A stretch of DNA of 20,593 nt from Solirubrobacterales bacterium (GCA_030835185.1 JAUQWL010000156.1:1-20593); one strand, 5' to 3'. Positions 5,996 through 13,185 are shown, numbered from the stretch's first letter. Notes: generated by a model from the letters alone, not told the origin. Translations and numbers: made by a program.

Positions 5996-7456
5996 TCAAT
6001 CCCACCGTCTCTGCTCGATCGAGCGATCCGGGCGGTAGATCAGGTGAACGCCGTCCATCGCCGGGTCGGTAGCCGGAAAATCGGATCGACGGTGACCACC
6101 CCGGGACTCCTGTCTGGCCAGCGCGACGGCACCGATCGCGCTGGCCAGCGGGTACGGATCGCAGATCAGCTGCTCGAGGCGCGAACGCCGGCGCAGCGGG
6201 CCGGCAAGTCGCCATACGGCCTCGCGGGTTTCGAGGGTCGGCGGGTCGAAGCGCCAGGTGGTCGGCTCCGGCCTGGCCCCGGGTTCACTCATGTCCATCC
6301 CGGCTGCGGCTGCTCTCTGGCCGAAAACGAAACACTCTGTCAGCGAGTTCGATGCGAGCCGGTTGGCTCCGTGGAGGCCGGTGCACGCACATTCGCCCGC
6401 GGCGAACAGGCCCGCGAGTGAAGTCCTCCCGTCGAGATCGACCGCAACGCCACCCATCACGTAGTGGGCACCGGGAGCGACCGGGACCGGTGCATGTTCC
6501 GGGTCGAAGCCGGCTGCGGCAAGCATCGAGAACACACTCGGGAACTTGTCCGGGTCGATCGCGGTCAAGTCGAGCCTGACATCTTCTCCGGCCTGGAGTT
6601 CGATCTGGTCGAGGATTGCCGCGGTGACGTCGTCGCGGGGTGCAAGTTCGTCAGTGAAACGCTCGCCGTCTGCCGTCAGCAGCGCCGCGCCCTCGCCGCG
6701 GATCGCTTCGGTGATCAGGGCCCCGTCTGAAGCGATGCCGGGAGCCGAAAGACAGGTCGGGTGGAACTGGCAGAACTCGAGGTCGGCAAGTTCGGCTCCG
6801 GCAGCGGAGGCGAGTACGGATCCGGCTCCGATCGCACCCCAGGGATTCGAGGTTCGCCGCCAGAGGGCCGCCGCGCCTCCGGTCGCCAGCAGCGTCGCTG
6901 TGGCGGCGACCGGTCCCCGGTCGGTCAGCACGCCGTAGCAGCGCCCGCCGTCGCTCCAGAGCGCCATTGCCGAAGTCTCCTCGAGCACGGTGACCCGCGG
7001 CTGGTTGGCTGCGATCCGCGCCAGTCCCCCGGTTATCTCCCGGCCGGTCTGGCTGCCGCCGGCGTGAATGATCCGCCGGATCGAATGGCCGCCCTCCAGT
7101 GCGAGCTCCAGATTGCCGAAACGGTCGCGGTCGAATTCCAGCCCCCTGGAGATCAGGTCCTCGACCACGGTCGGTGCGGCTTCGGTGAGGATCGAGACGG
7201 CATCGGTCCGACAGAGTCCGCGACCCGCGGCGAGAGTGTCGGCGGCGTGTGCGTCGGGTGAATCCTCGGGGTCGAGCGCCGCTGCGAGCCCACCCTGCGC
7301 CCAGAAGCTGGCGCTTTCAGCCAGCGGCTTGCGCGAGATCAGACAGACCGAACCCCCCATCTCGGCCGCCCGGATCGCCGCCCAGAGGCCGGCTGCGCCA
7401 CCCCCGACGATGGCCAGGTCGAACGTAGCGGACGAGCTGGCCTGCGCCTGGTCCAC
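5996..7456 (-). CDS. nadB: L-aspartate oxidase (first step of NAD synthesis)
   Basis: A 486-residue flavoprotein that oxidises L-aspartate to iminoaspartate, which NadA then condenses to quinolinate. The FAD site LAIVGGGAAGLWAA is at 15-27. ESASFWAQGGLAAAL (47-61), EGGHSIRRIIHAGG, FCQFHPTCL, HYVMGGV with the active-site histidine, and FAAGECACTGLHGANRLASNSL are typical of NadB. The C-terminal helical domain is shorter than in E. coli NadB (about 540 residues) but keeps the family ending ESRGGHRRSDFP. The start is a GTG at 7456, six bases after the previous stop, so it is translated from the same transcript as the coiled-coil genes. nadA and nadC, its usual partners in many bacteria, are not in the window. 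Confidence 0.94.
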   Translation of the reverse strand: MDQAQASSSATFDLAIVGGGAAGLWAAIRAAEMGGSVCLISRKPLAESASFWAQGGLAAALDPEDSPDAHAADTLAAGRGLCRTDAVSILTEAAPTVVEDLISRGLEFDRDRFGNLELALEGGHSIRRIIHAGGSQTGREITGGLARIAANQPRVTVLEETSAMALWSDGGRCYGVLTDRGPVAATATLLATGGAAALWRRTSNPWGAIGAGSVLASAAGAELADLEFCQFHPTCLSAPGIASDGALITEAIRGEGAALLTADGERFTDELAPRDDVTAAILDQIELQAGEDVRLDLTAIDPDKFPSVFSMLAAAGFDPEHAPVPVAPGAHYVMGGVAVDLDGRTSLAGLFAAGECACTGLHGANRLASNSLTECFVFGQRAAAAGMDMSEPGARPEPTTWRFDPPTLETREAVWRLAGPLRRRSRLEQLICDPYPLASAIGAVALARQESRGGHRRSDFPATDPAMDGVHLIYRPDRSIEQRRWD

Positions 7457-7462
7457 CAGTGA

Positions 7463-7762
7463 CTACTTGCCGGGGTCGGTGGCCGGTTCATCTTCGCCTC
7501 GCGCGAGATCCTCCAGCTCCTCGAGGGTGAGACCCTCTTCCAGTCCGCGGGTGATGAGGTCGGCCTCACGGTCCACGCCGATGACTTCGCGGGCCTGCTC
7601 GGAGAGCCTGGCGCGGTCGAAGCGGCCGGTGTCGGCCATCTCGACGGTCATCGCTCCGAGTTCGCTCAGGTGCTTGCGTCGCAGATCGTCGAGCTCGACC
7701 AGGTGATCCTTCATCGCGCGCCGCTCGCGGCCGCTCTGCTTGCCTCGTGAAAACAGACCCAT
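7463..7762 (-). CDS. small acidic hypothetical protein
   Basis: A 99-residue soluble protein of unknown function. The N-terminus MGLFSRGK is basic, residues 13-50 are helical and charged (MKDHLVELDDLRRKHLSELGAM is the core), and the C-terminus (74-99) is strongly acidic with repeated leucine/glutamate (EEGLTLEELEDLA). There is no signal peptide or membrane segment, and I recognise no domain. Its ATG overlaps the stop of the coiled-coil gene by one base (TGATG), and nadB starts six bases after its stop. This coupling implies co-expression with both, and a physical partnership with the coiled-coil protein is plausible but only inferred. Confidence 0.7.
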   Translation of the reverse strand: MGLFSRGKQSGRERRAMKDHLVELDDLRRKHLSELGAMTVEMADTGRFDRARLSEQAREVIGVDREADLITRGLEEGLTLEELEDLARGEDEPATDPGK

Positions 7763-9147
7763 CAGGAATCGTCTCCGGCCCCGGTGGTCTCGCCCTTGGC
7801 GATCTCCATGCGAAGTGCGAGAATCTGCCCGCGCAACCAGACCACAGCGGCCTCCCTGGCCTGGGCTTCGGTTGCCGCTGTGGAGGCCGGGGTGCCCCGG
7901 GCGGTGGCGTCGCCGGCCGAGGCTGCCGCCGCCTCGGCTTCCTCGACCCGCTTCTCGGCGTCGCGGGCACTCTGTTCGATCGCTTTGAGGCGCGACTCGG
8001 CGATGGTCAGTGCCTCGGCCCTGCTCGCCTTCTCAGCATCCAGCGCGGTCTCAAGAGATTTGATCCGGGCCTCGAGTTCGGGACGGTCCGCATCGCCCGA
8101 GGCATCTGCAGCCGCGCCCGCAGCTTCGGAACCGGCGGCTATCTCGGCGGCGAGCGCGGCGTCGGCTTCGATTTCGGCCGCCTGGCTCCGGACCCAGTCG
8201 GCGGCGGCCTCACGGTTTGCCGCACTCTCCCGGGCAAGTCGGGCTTCGGCTTCAGTGGCTCGTTTTTCGGCCGAGGCGATCCGCCCCGCGGCCTCCGACA
8301 GCGCCGAATCCAGCTTGCCCCGGTCACTTTCTATCTCGCGGGTGATTGCACTCAGCTCGGTTCGCGCATCCGCAGCGGCTGCGGCCTTCGCCGCTTCGGC
8401 TGCGGTCTTGGCCGCGCTCTGGCTCCTGTCGATGCGCTCGGCCATCTGGTCGAGTTCGCTCAGCTTCTGCTGAGGCTCGGCGGCGATCGGGTCGGGCCTG
8501 ACCCCCGCACCGGACTTGGACAGCAGGGGCCTCTCGGCGCCTTCCGGCTGTGATCCGGGCGAAGGTTTCGCGGCGCCGGTCTTCGATCCCGGTGCCCGGT
8601 CCGCCCCGGGCTCTGACGCGACGGCCTTGGCAGAGGCTGTCTTGGCAGCCGCCGGCGCCACCGGTTCCGGTTTGGTCGGGCTGCTTTTCGGGCCGGCAGA
8701 CTTCGGGCCGGCGGATTTGGGGCCGGCGGACTTCGGGCCGGCGGCGCCGTATTCCCTGGATCGCGTGGCAGTGGCCGGCGTTTCGTGAGGGGCAGTCGGT
8801 TCGCCGCTCTCGGGTAGCGAATGCCCGGAGGTGTGCTCGTCGGTGGCCGGCAGGTCGTGTTCGGCGGTGTGCTCGCCCGTGGCCGGCAGGTCGTGTTCCG
8901 CGGTGTACTCGCCGGTGACCGGGAAGTCCTGGTCACCGCTCTTCTCGGAGGACCGGCCGGCCGGCAGGTCGAGCGACTTCAGCTCCTCGGCGACCTCGCG
9001 AACTTCGGCCGCTCCACGGGACATGATCTCGTCGTCCCAACTGCCCTGGACGTACATCCCCACGACCAGCTCACCGAGCGCCTCGCGCCGGTCGAGGTGG
9101 AGCTCTTCGAGCTGCCTCTGCTTTTTCTTCAGGGCACCCTTCCTCAT
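7762..9147 (-). CDS. alanine-rich coiled-coil protein with two tandem repeat blocks
   Basis: A 461-residue protein of no recognised family. An N-terminal charged helical region (1-60; MRKGALKKKQRQLEELHLDRRE) is followed by four 12-residue repeats (74-121; DLPATGEHTAEH type), four AGPKS pentapeptides (136-155), a Pro/Ala/Lys-rich disordered stretch to about 225, then a long Ala/Glu heptad-rich coiled coil (about 226-410) and a last helix REAAVVWLRGQILALRMEIA (431-450). There is no signal peptide or membrane segment. The layout suggests a cytoplasmic filament- or scaffold-like protein. The repeats look recently expanded. Its ATG overlaps the glycosyltransferase stop (ATGA) and its stop overlaps the next ATG (TGATG). 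Long open frames on the other strand here are by-products of the biased codons. Confidence 0.75.
   Translation of the reverse strand: MRKGALKKKQRQLEELHLDRREALGELVVGMYVQGSWDDEIMSRGAAEVREVAEELKSLDLPAGRSSEKSGDQDFPVTGEYTAEHDLPATGEHTAEHDLPATDEHTSGHSLPESGEPTAPHETPATATRSREYGAAGPKSAGPKSAGPKSAGPKSSPTKPEPVAPAAAKTASAKAVASEPGADRAPGSKTGAAKPSPGSQPEGAERPLLSKSGAGVRPDPIAAEPQQKLSELDQMAERIDRSQSAAKTAAEAAKAAAAADARTELSAITREIESDRGKLDSALSEAAGRIASAEKRATEAEARLARESAANREAAADWVRSQAAEIEADAALAAEIAAGSEAAGAAADASGDADRPELEARIKSLETALDAEKASRAEALTIAESRLKAIEQSARDAEKRVEEAEAAAASAGDATARGTPASTAATEAQAREAAVVWLRGQILALRMEIAKGETTGAGDDS
8683..8742 (-). repeat. four in-frame AGPKS pentapeptide repeats (15-base units)
   Basis: Four consecutive AGPKS units inside the coiled-coil gene. 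The 15-base DNA units are nearly identical (gcaGACTTCGGGCCGG type on the plus strand), differing at a few positions, which indicates recent expansion by slippage or unequal exchange. Confidence 0.85.
8785..8928 (-). repeat. four in-frame 12-residue repeats (36-base units)
   Basis: Residues 74-85, 86-97, 98-109 and 110-121 of the coiled-coil protein are four tandem units (DFPVTGEYTAEH, DLPATGEHTAEH, DLPATDEHTSGH, SLPESGEPTAPH). The first three are close copies and the fourth has drifted. The histidine- and acid-rich pattern could bind metal, but nothing else supports that. Confidence 0.85.
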
Positions 9148-10139
9148 CTGATTTCCCCATCATTACCGAACTGGGCGGCAGAAACCTCTGAGCCTGAACT
9201 GTCGGTCAGGACTTCGATGTATGCGAGTCGCACCCGTTCGGCCATTCTTTCTGCCGAAAGCGCCTCGGCCCGGGCCCGCCCGGGGGTTCGTGGATCCGGC
9301 TTCGCAAGCAGTTCGATGGCGAATCTGGACCAGCTCTCGGCATCGAACGGGGTACAGAGCGTATTAGGCAGGGATCGCATCAGCCGGGGCGCAATCCCTA
9401 CCGGGGTGGTCATCACGGGCACCTCGCAGGCGAGGCTCTCCAGAAAGGCGAGACCGAAGCCCTCGTAGTCCGAGGTGACCATCACCGCATCGGAGGCGTT
9501 GACCCAGGACGGCATTTCGGCCGGGTCGATGCCACCGCCGGTCAGGAGCTCGGCACCGGCCCGACCGGCCACCTGACGTGCCCGCTCGACCCGCTTCTCG
9601 GGCCTCTCGGGGTCGGCCGGGAAGAAGAGGTAGCGTCGATCCGGGTCGAGTCCGAGTCTTGCCCGGGCATCCCGTCGCGACCGTGGCCTGAACCGGGAGA
9701 GGTCGGCCCCGCACGGGAGGACCGCGTTCTTTCCGGGAACGAGCGGCAGGCCCGGCCGTCCGGCTTCCTCGGCGAAGAGCGCATCCGAGGCACCGGCAGC
9801 CAGCGCGACCCGACGGGCCAGGAATCTCGAACTCGGTCCGACCACGCGATGTCGCACGTCGGTGCCGTGAAAGGTGACGATCAGTGGACTCGCTCCGGCC
9901 AGTCGTGCGCACCAGCCCGCCAGTCCGTAATGGGCATGCACGAGGTCGAACTCCCGTTCTTTGAGCAGCATGCGTATCCGGCGGACGGCGGGCAGATACT
10001 GGTCCCTGCCCGGCTGGAAGGTGAACAGTTCAACGTCGGTGCCGCCCGCTCGCAGTGCCTCGACCTGATCGACCACCCAGCGCCCCCTCTGGGGGGCGGC
10101 CTCATCGGGCCCGAAGTTCATCACCACGAGGACTCGCAC
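9144..10139 (-). CDS. GT4-family glycosyltransferase
   Basis: A 331-residue GT-B fold enzyme of family GT4, which transfers a sugar from a nucleotide donor. The N-terminal acceptor domain starts RVLVVMNFGPDEAAPQRGRW and includes HAHYGLAGW and TFHGTDV (89-95). The donor domain has VLPCGADLSRFRP (140-152), EKRVERA (181-187) and the E-x7-E element at E226-E234 (SDYEGFGLAFLESLACEVPV). The donor sugar and acceptor cannot be read from sequence. There is no membrane segment. The start is a GTG at 10139. It is the first gene of the minus-strand operon and overlaps the coiled-coil gene (ATGA), an unusual pairing. It diverges from a prepilin-like gene, so pilin or surface glycosylation is one possible role. 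Confidence 0.85.
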   Translation of the reverse strand: MRVLVVMNFGPDEAAPQRGRWVVDQVEALRAGGTDVELFTFQPGRDQYLPAVRRIRMLLKEREFDLVHAHYGLAGWCARLAGASPLIVTFHGTDVRHRVVGPSSRFLARRVALAAGASDALFAEEAGRPGLPLVPGKNAVLPCGADLSRFRPRSRRDARARLGLDPDRRYLFFPADPERPEKRVERARQVAGRAGAELLTGGGIDPAEMPSWVNASDAVMVTSDYEGFGLAFLESLACEVPVMTTPVGIAPRLMRSLPNTLCTPFDAESWSRFAIELLAKPDPRTPGRARAEALSAERMAERVRLAYIEVLTDSSGSEVSAAQFGNDGEIR

Positions 10140-10176
10140 CGGGTGAGGTTATCCCGCGCCGCGGGCGCCTGTCCAA

Positions 10177-10191
10177 AAACCGTGACGGTTT
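10177..10191. promoter_or_regulatory. inverted repeat between glycosyltransferase and prepilin-like genes
   Basis: AAACCG-TGA-CGGTTT is a perfect 6-base inverted repeat, 37 bases upstream of the glycosyltransferase start, in the divergent region shared with the prepilin-like gene. It could be an operator or a small hairpin. No regulator is implicated. Confidence 0.35.
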
Positions 10192-10262
10192 CCTTTGCGA
10201 CTCGTTGCGCAGCGGTCTGGATCGGTTGCAGCACCCGCTTGAGGATCGATCTGACAAGCGAC

Positions 10263-10270
10263 AGAGGAGG
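10263..10270 (+). promoter_or_regulatory. strong Shine-Dalgarno deciding the prepilin-like start
   Basis: AGAGGAGG lies 4 bases before the ATG at 10275. It sets the start well inside a longer open frame and gives a protein whose leader has the right size for a prepilin. Confidence 0.7.
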
Positions 10271-10274
10271 AACG

Positions 10275-10523
10275 ATGCACTACAGGAGCATGGGCCGCAT
10301 CCACGCGGCGACAGTCGGACAGACGGATCGGATTCGCAACCGGTTGACAGGCGAGGGTGGACAGGGGACGGTCGAGTACGTCGGACTGATTCTGCTGGTC
10401 TCCCTGCTGATGGTCGGCATGCTGGCCGCAATGAAAGGTTTCAGCGGCAGGCAGGGGACAGAACTCGCCGAACTGATCGTCGACAAGATCCAGTCGGCGG
10501 TCGACAAGGTGACTTTCAGGTGA
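10275..10523 (+). CDS. Flp-type prepilin-like small protein
   Basis: An 82-residue protein with a 29-residue basic leader ending in GEGG, then Q-G-T-V-E34-Y35 and a hydrophobic segment (about 36-55, VGLILLVSLLMVGMLAAM). G followed by four residues and EY is the prepilin-peptidase site of Flp/Tad pilins, with cleavage expected after G29. The tail (56-82) is a short amphipathic helix. The ATG at 10275 has an excellent Shine-Dalgarno (AGAGGAGG, 10263-10270), so it is translated well; the open frame extends upstream but that part is not supported. No tad secretion genes or prepilin peptidase are in the window. A role as a pilus or pseudopilus subunit is inferred from the motif. Confidence 0.75.
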   Translation: MHYRSMGRIHAATVGQTDRIRNRLTGEGGQGTVEYVGLILLVSLLMVGMLAAMKGFSGRQGTELAELIVDKIQSAVDKVTFR

Positions 10524-10583
10524 CGACCTCCGGGAGCCGCGAACCCATTCGGGTGCAGGCTCGCGGCATGTCCTGAACGGGGC

Positions 10584-10605
10584 GGGGCAGGCTGAGGCCT
10601 GCCCC
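10584..10605 (+). terminator. stem-loop after the prepilin-like gene
   Basis: GGGGCAGGC-TGAG-GCCTGCCCC, a perfect 9-base stem with a 4-base loop, lies 60 bases after the prepilin stop and 29 bases before rph. A second, looser hairpin (GCCGCGA...TCGCGGC) precedes it at about 10535-10566. No U-run follows. Confidence 0.5.
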
Positions 10606-10634
10606 GTGCCCCTGGCTCTGGAAGACTCCGGCCG

Positions 10635-11363
10635 ATGTCAACGAGCAAGAGAAGTCACGAACGGTCCGACGCTGATATCCGACCCGTCTCGATCGAGCCG
10701 GGCTTCGTCTCGAGCGCCGACGGATCGGCCCTGATCTCCGTCGGAGGAACCAGGGTTATCTGCACCGCGTCGGTGTCGACCAGGGTTCCGAAGTGGATGG
10801 AAGGCAGGGGCACCGGCTGGGTCACCGCCGAGTACTCGATGCTCCCGGCATCCACCGGGGATCGCAAGCCTCGCGACATCAGCAAAGGCAAGCTCGATGG
10901 CCGTTCGGTTGAGATCCAGCGGCTGATCGGTCGCTCGCTGCGCGTCGCGGTGGATTTCGCCGCCCTCGGTGAGCGCAGCGTCTATGTCGATTGCGACGTC
11001 CTCGAGGCCGACGGCGGTACCCGTTGCGCTTCGATTACCGGCGGTTACGTCGCTCTGCATCTCGCTCTTTCCGGACTGCTTGAGCGTGGCGAGATCGAGG
11101 CTTTCCCGCTGACGACCGCGGTCGCCGCAATCAGCGTCGGGATGGTTGACGGACGTGCGCTCTGTGACCTGGATTACTCGGAAGACTCAACTGCCGAAGT
11201 CGACGCCAACGTGGTCATGACCGGTGACGGCGGCCTGATCGAGGTTCAGGCCACGGCCGAGCAGACACCGCTTTCGAGGGCATCGCTGGACGACCTGCTG
11301 TCGATGGCCGAAGCCGGCATAGTGCAGCTGAGGGCCGCCCAGGACGAGGCGACGGGAGCTTGA
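10635..11363 (+). CDS. rph: ribonuclease PH (tRNA 3'-end phosphorolytic exoribonuclease)
   Basis: A 242-residue enzyme that trims tRNA 3' extensions using phosphate. Family landmarks are RPVSIEPGFVSSADGSALISVGGTRVICTASV (16-46), the RNA-binding and catalytic block KPRDISKGKLDGRSVEIQRLIGRSLR (78-103), the phosphate-binding GGTR (127-130) and DLDYSEDSTAEVDANVVMTGDGGLIEVQ. The length is standard. The ATG at 10635 is the natural start, since homology begins about ten residues in. Its last bases overlap the rdgB start (TTGA), the common rph-rdgB arrangement in actinobacteria. The hexameric ring is known for the family. Confidence 0.96.
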   Translation: MSTSKRSHERSDADIRPVSIEPGFVSSADGSALISVGGTRVICTASVSTRVPKWMEGRGTGWVTAEYSMLPASTGDRKPRDISKGKLDGRSVEIQRLIGRSLRVAVDFAALGERSVYVDCDVLEADGGTRCASITGGYVALHLALSGLLERGEIEAFPLTTAVAAISVGMVDGRALCDLDYSEDSTAEVDANVVMTGDGGLIEVQATAEQTPLSRASLDDLLSMAEAGIVQLRAAQDEATGA

Positions 11364-11947
11364 TCCTCGCCAGCCGTAACTCCCACAAAGTTCGCGAGCT
11401 GGCCGGGATTCTGCCGACCGCCGACCTTCAACCGCTGCCTGACGAGGTCGAGTTGCCGCCGGAAGACGGCGACACCTTCGTCGCCAACGCGTTGATCAAA
11501 GCGCGTGCGGCCCGGGAGGTCACCGGGGGTTCCGTGATGGCCGACGATTCCGGGCTCGAGGTCGACGCCCTGGACGGGCGACCCGGGGTGAGGTCGGCCC
11601 GCTACGCCGGCGAGAACGCAAGCGACAGGGAAAACCTCGACAAGCTGCTCGCCGAAGTCGCCTCCCTTGCAGATCCGGTGGTCGCCCGGTACGTCTGCGC
11701 GATCGCCTGGATCGATGAACGGGGCCGGGAGCTGACCTTTGAAGGCCGCTGTGAGGGCAGGATCGTCACCGAGCCGAGGGGCCAGGGCGGCTTTGGCTAC
11801 GACCCGGTTTTCATCCCCGACGATACCCCGCCCGAAGACATGCGCACGATGGCCGAGCTCAGTCCCCGGGAGAAGAACTCGATCAGCCACCGCGGCAGGG
11901 CCGCCAGGGCGATGGCCGAGCGACTCGAGGCTGCAGCCGAAAGGTGA
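11360..11947 (+). CDS. rdgB: dITP/XTP pyrophosphatase (RdgB/HAM1 family)
   Basis: A 195-residue house-cleaning enzyme that hydrolyses dITP, ITP and XTP to monophosphates before they enter nucleic acids. Motifs present are the substrate loop SRNSHKVREL (5-14), ADDSGLEVDALDGRPGVRSARYAG (61-84) with the catalytic aspartate, GFGYDPVF and the C-terminal SHRGRA. The start is a TTG at 11360 whose last two bases lie in the rph stop (TTGA); no later start keeps the family N-terminus, which begins immediately. Full length for the family. Cotranscription and translational coupling with rph are near certain. Confidence 0.95.
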   Translation: MILASRNSHKVRELAGILPTADLQPLPDEVELPPEDGDTFVANALIKARAAREVTGGSVMADDSGLEVDALDGRPGVRSARYAGENASDRENLDKLLAEVASLADPVVARYVCAIAWIDERGRELTFEGRCEGRIVTEPRGQGGFGYDPVFIPDDTPPEDMRTMAELSPREKNSISHRGRAARAMAERLEAAAER

Positions 11948-12024
11948 ACTTTTCGCAACCCGGCGCTCCCGGGCTGCCCGGGGCCTGCGACTCGACGGGC
12001 ACTCCCCCGGCTGCGTCGGGTGAG

Positions 12025-12180
12025 CTACTCCCCCGGGGCCGGCAGCAGGTTGACCGCGGCCGCCGCCCCTACAGCGATCACGGTCAGGCCGTAACCCGCA
12101 TAGCCGGTCGCGAAAGCCAGGGCCGCGGCGAGGGCACAGATCACCACGACGGCGGTCCAGGAGGCTCGGGCGAGGGACAT
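12025..12180 (-). CDS. small two-span membrane protein
   Basis: A 51-residue ORF, MSLARASWTAVVV at its start, with two hydrophobic segments (about 7-27 and 30-46) separated by a Gly/Tyr turn (ATGYAGYGL) and a short tail LLPAPGE. The longer frame, starting at 12357, runs through the divergent roadblock-like gene and has Arg/Pro-rich noise, so the ATG at 12180 is preferred. No family recognised. It starts 20 bases from the divergent GTG at 12201 and converges with rdgB. Ordinary residue composition for a membrane protein argues that it is real, but the evidence is thin. Confidence 0.5.
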   Translation of the reverse strand: MSLARASWTAVVVICALAAALAFATGYAGYGLTVIAVGAAAAVNLLPAPGE

Positions 12181-12186
12181 GGCCGG

Positions 12187-12192
12187 TATGTT
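12187..12192 (+). promoter_or_regulatory. -10 box of a possibly leaderless roadblock-like gene
   Basis: TATGTT fits TANNNT and ends 8 bases before the GTG at 12201. Transcription would begin at or next to the start codon, as in actinobacterial leaderless mRNAs. No -35 box is evident and no Shine-Dalgarno precedes the GTG. Confidence 0.4.
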
Positions 12193-12200
12193 CCTACACC

Positions 12201-12599
12201 GTGAGCCCGGATGCCAAGTCACCGCCGGGGCCGGGAGGCCCCACCCGCCAGCCGGATCTGGCCGGTCGCGCGCGGGTCGTGCTCGACATGCTTTCCGGGC
12301 TCGAACCGGAGTTGAGGGCTGCCGCGGTGCTCGCCGGCGACCGCGAAGTACTGGCATCGACGCTCGATGACGACGCCTGGCGGCAGTCTGTTGTGGACCT
12401 GGCGGAATCCCTGGAGGGGATCGGTGACGGCGATCTCGACAGCTCCCACATCGCGACCGAGGAGGCAGAGGTATTCACGGTCCGCGAGTCGGGCTTCAGT
12501 CTCGTGGCGGTCACCGAACGCTTCGTGCTCGCTTCGCTGACCTCATTTGACATCCGCATGTCGCTTCGCGACCTTGCCCGAGAGACCCACGATGCTTAA
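12201..12599 (+). CDS. roadblock/LC7-like domain protein
   Basis: A 132-residue soluble protein. After a Pro/Gly-rich tail (1-20), residues 21-128 follow the roadblock/LC7 pattern: a helix (ARVVLDMLSGL), strand-turn-strand AAAVLAGDREVLAST (40-54), a long helix, then VFTVRESGFSLVAVTERFVLASL (91-113) and the final helix IRMSLRDLARE. Roadblock proteins dimerise and often regulate small GTPases (MglB-MglA type). No GTPase is adjacent, so the partner is unknown. The start is a GTG at 12201 with a -10-like TATGTT 8 bases upstream. Its stop overlaps the next gene (ATGCTTAA), which implies coupling. The family assignment is by pattern and is moderately sure. Confidence 0.65.
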   Translation: MSPDAKSPPGPGGPTRQPDLAGRARVVLDMLSGLEPELRAAAVLAGDREVLASTLDDDAWRQSVVDLAESLEGIGDGDLDSSHIATEEAEVFTVRESGFSLVAVTERFVLASLTSFDIRMSLRDLARETHDA

Positions 12600-12798
12600 A
12601 CCTCACCGGGTCGTCGCGCGCAAGTTCAGCTCCTATGCGGAAGAAGCCTCGGCTTTCATGAGGCGCCGGCGTCACCACAGGAGACCGTACGTACGCATCC
12701 AGTTCCGAAGCGGCGAAGCAGTCGAACTCCCGCCGGACGGCGATGAGGCGAGTCAGATCATGGCCGCGGTGACCGGGCTGATCGAGCACTCGCGCTGA
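12592..12798 (+). CDS. small hypothetical protein coupled to the roadblock-like gene
   Basis: A 68-residue basic protein, MLKPHRVVARKFSS at its start, with an Arg/His-rich patch FMRRRRHHRRPYVR (22-35), then IQFRSGEAVELPPDGDEASQIM, which reads as a beta hairpin and a helix. No known domain, signal peptide or membrane span. The ATG at 12592 overlaps the end of the roadblock-like gene by eight bases, so it is probably expressed with it and may be its partner. An upstream ATG (12547) would lie inside the roadblock gene and is less likely. Confidence 0.6.
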   Translation: MLKPHRVVARKFSSYAEEASAFMRRRRHHRRPYVRIQFRSGEAVELPPDGDEASQIMAAVTGLIEHSR

Positions 12799-12861
12799 TC
12801 GTCCGCGACGAGGCTTCGCTTCAGTTCTGGGATACCCGCGCGAAACGTTGTCCGAAAGCGG

Positions 12862-12870
12862 TGTTACGGT
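12862..12870 (+). promoter_or_regulatory. extended -10 promoter for HU
   Basis: TG-T-TACGGT has the TGn extension followed by TANNNT. Its expected start point, about 12876, leaves a 30-base leader that contains the HU ribosome-binding site. The -35 region has no TTGACA-like match, which extended -10 promoters tolerate. Confidence 0.45.
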
Positions 12871-12890
12871 ACCGCCATTCCCTAACTCCT

Positions 12891-12898
12891 GAGGAGGA
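12891..12898 (+). promoter_or_regulatory. Shine-Dalgarno of HU
   Basis: GAGGAGGA ends 8 bases before the GTG at 12907 and is the strongest ribosome-binding site in the region. It fixes the HU start and fits a highly expressed nucleoid protein. Confidence 0.75.
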
Positions 12899-12906
12899 TC
12901 TAAGAC

Positions 12907-13185
12907 GTGACCAAAGCTGAGTTTCTTGAGAAGGTTGCCGGCGACGAGCGCATCGGAAGCAAGAAGGCGGCGTCCGACGCCGTGGATTCCGTGCTCGACG
13001 CGATCACCGAGACGCTGACCGCAGGCGGAGAAGTCAATTTCACCGGCTTCGGCAAGTTCCACGTCGCTGAGCGCAGCGAGCGCCAGGGCGTCAATCCCCG
13101 TACCGGCGAGCGCATCACCATCGCCGGCGGCAAGGTTCCGCGATTCTCGGCCGGGTCTGCCCTGAAGAAGCAGGTCAAGGGCTGA
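12907..13185 (+). CDS. hup: HU-family nucleoid DNA-binding protein
   Basis: A 92-residue HU protein that bends and compacts DNA as a dimer. The N-terminal helices (TKAEFLEKVAG..., 2-40) are followed by the hallmark GFGKFHVAERSERQGVNPRTGE (47-68), where P64 of GVNPRTG is the intercalating proline, and the C-terminal helix PRFSAGSALKKQV. It is the short HU form, lacking the long Lys/Ala tail of mycobacterial HupB. The GTG start has a strong Shine-Dalgarno and an extended -10 promoter upstream. The frame of pyrF begins immediately at its stop. Confidence 0.95.
   Translation: MTKAEFLEKVAGDERIGSKKAASDAVDSVLDAITETLTAGGEVNFTGFGKFHVAERSERQGVNPRTGERITIAGGKVPRFSAGSALKKQVKG

Noticed and set aside
8785..8928. 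Regularly spaced repeats resembling a small CRISPR array
   Set aside because: The 36-base units are contiguous, in frame, without unique spacers, and no cas genes are near.
7747..9468. Long plus-strand frames opposite the coiled-coil gene
   Set aside because: They arise from its biased Ala/Glu codons and show only low-complexity Gly/Arg or Ser/Ala sequence.
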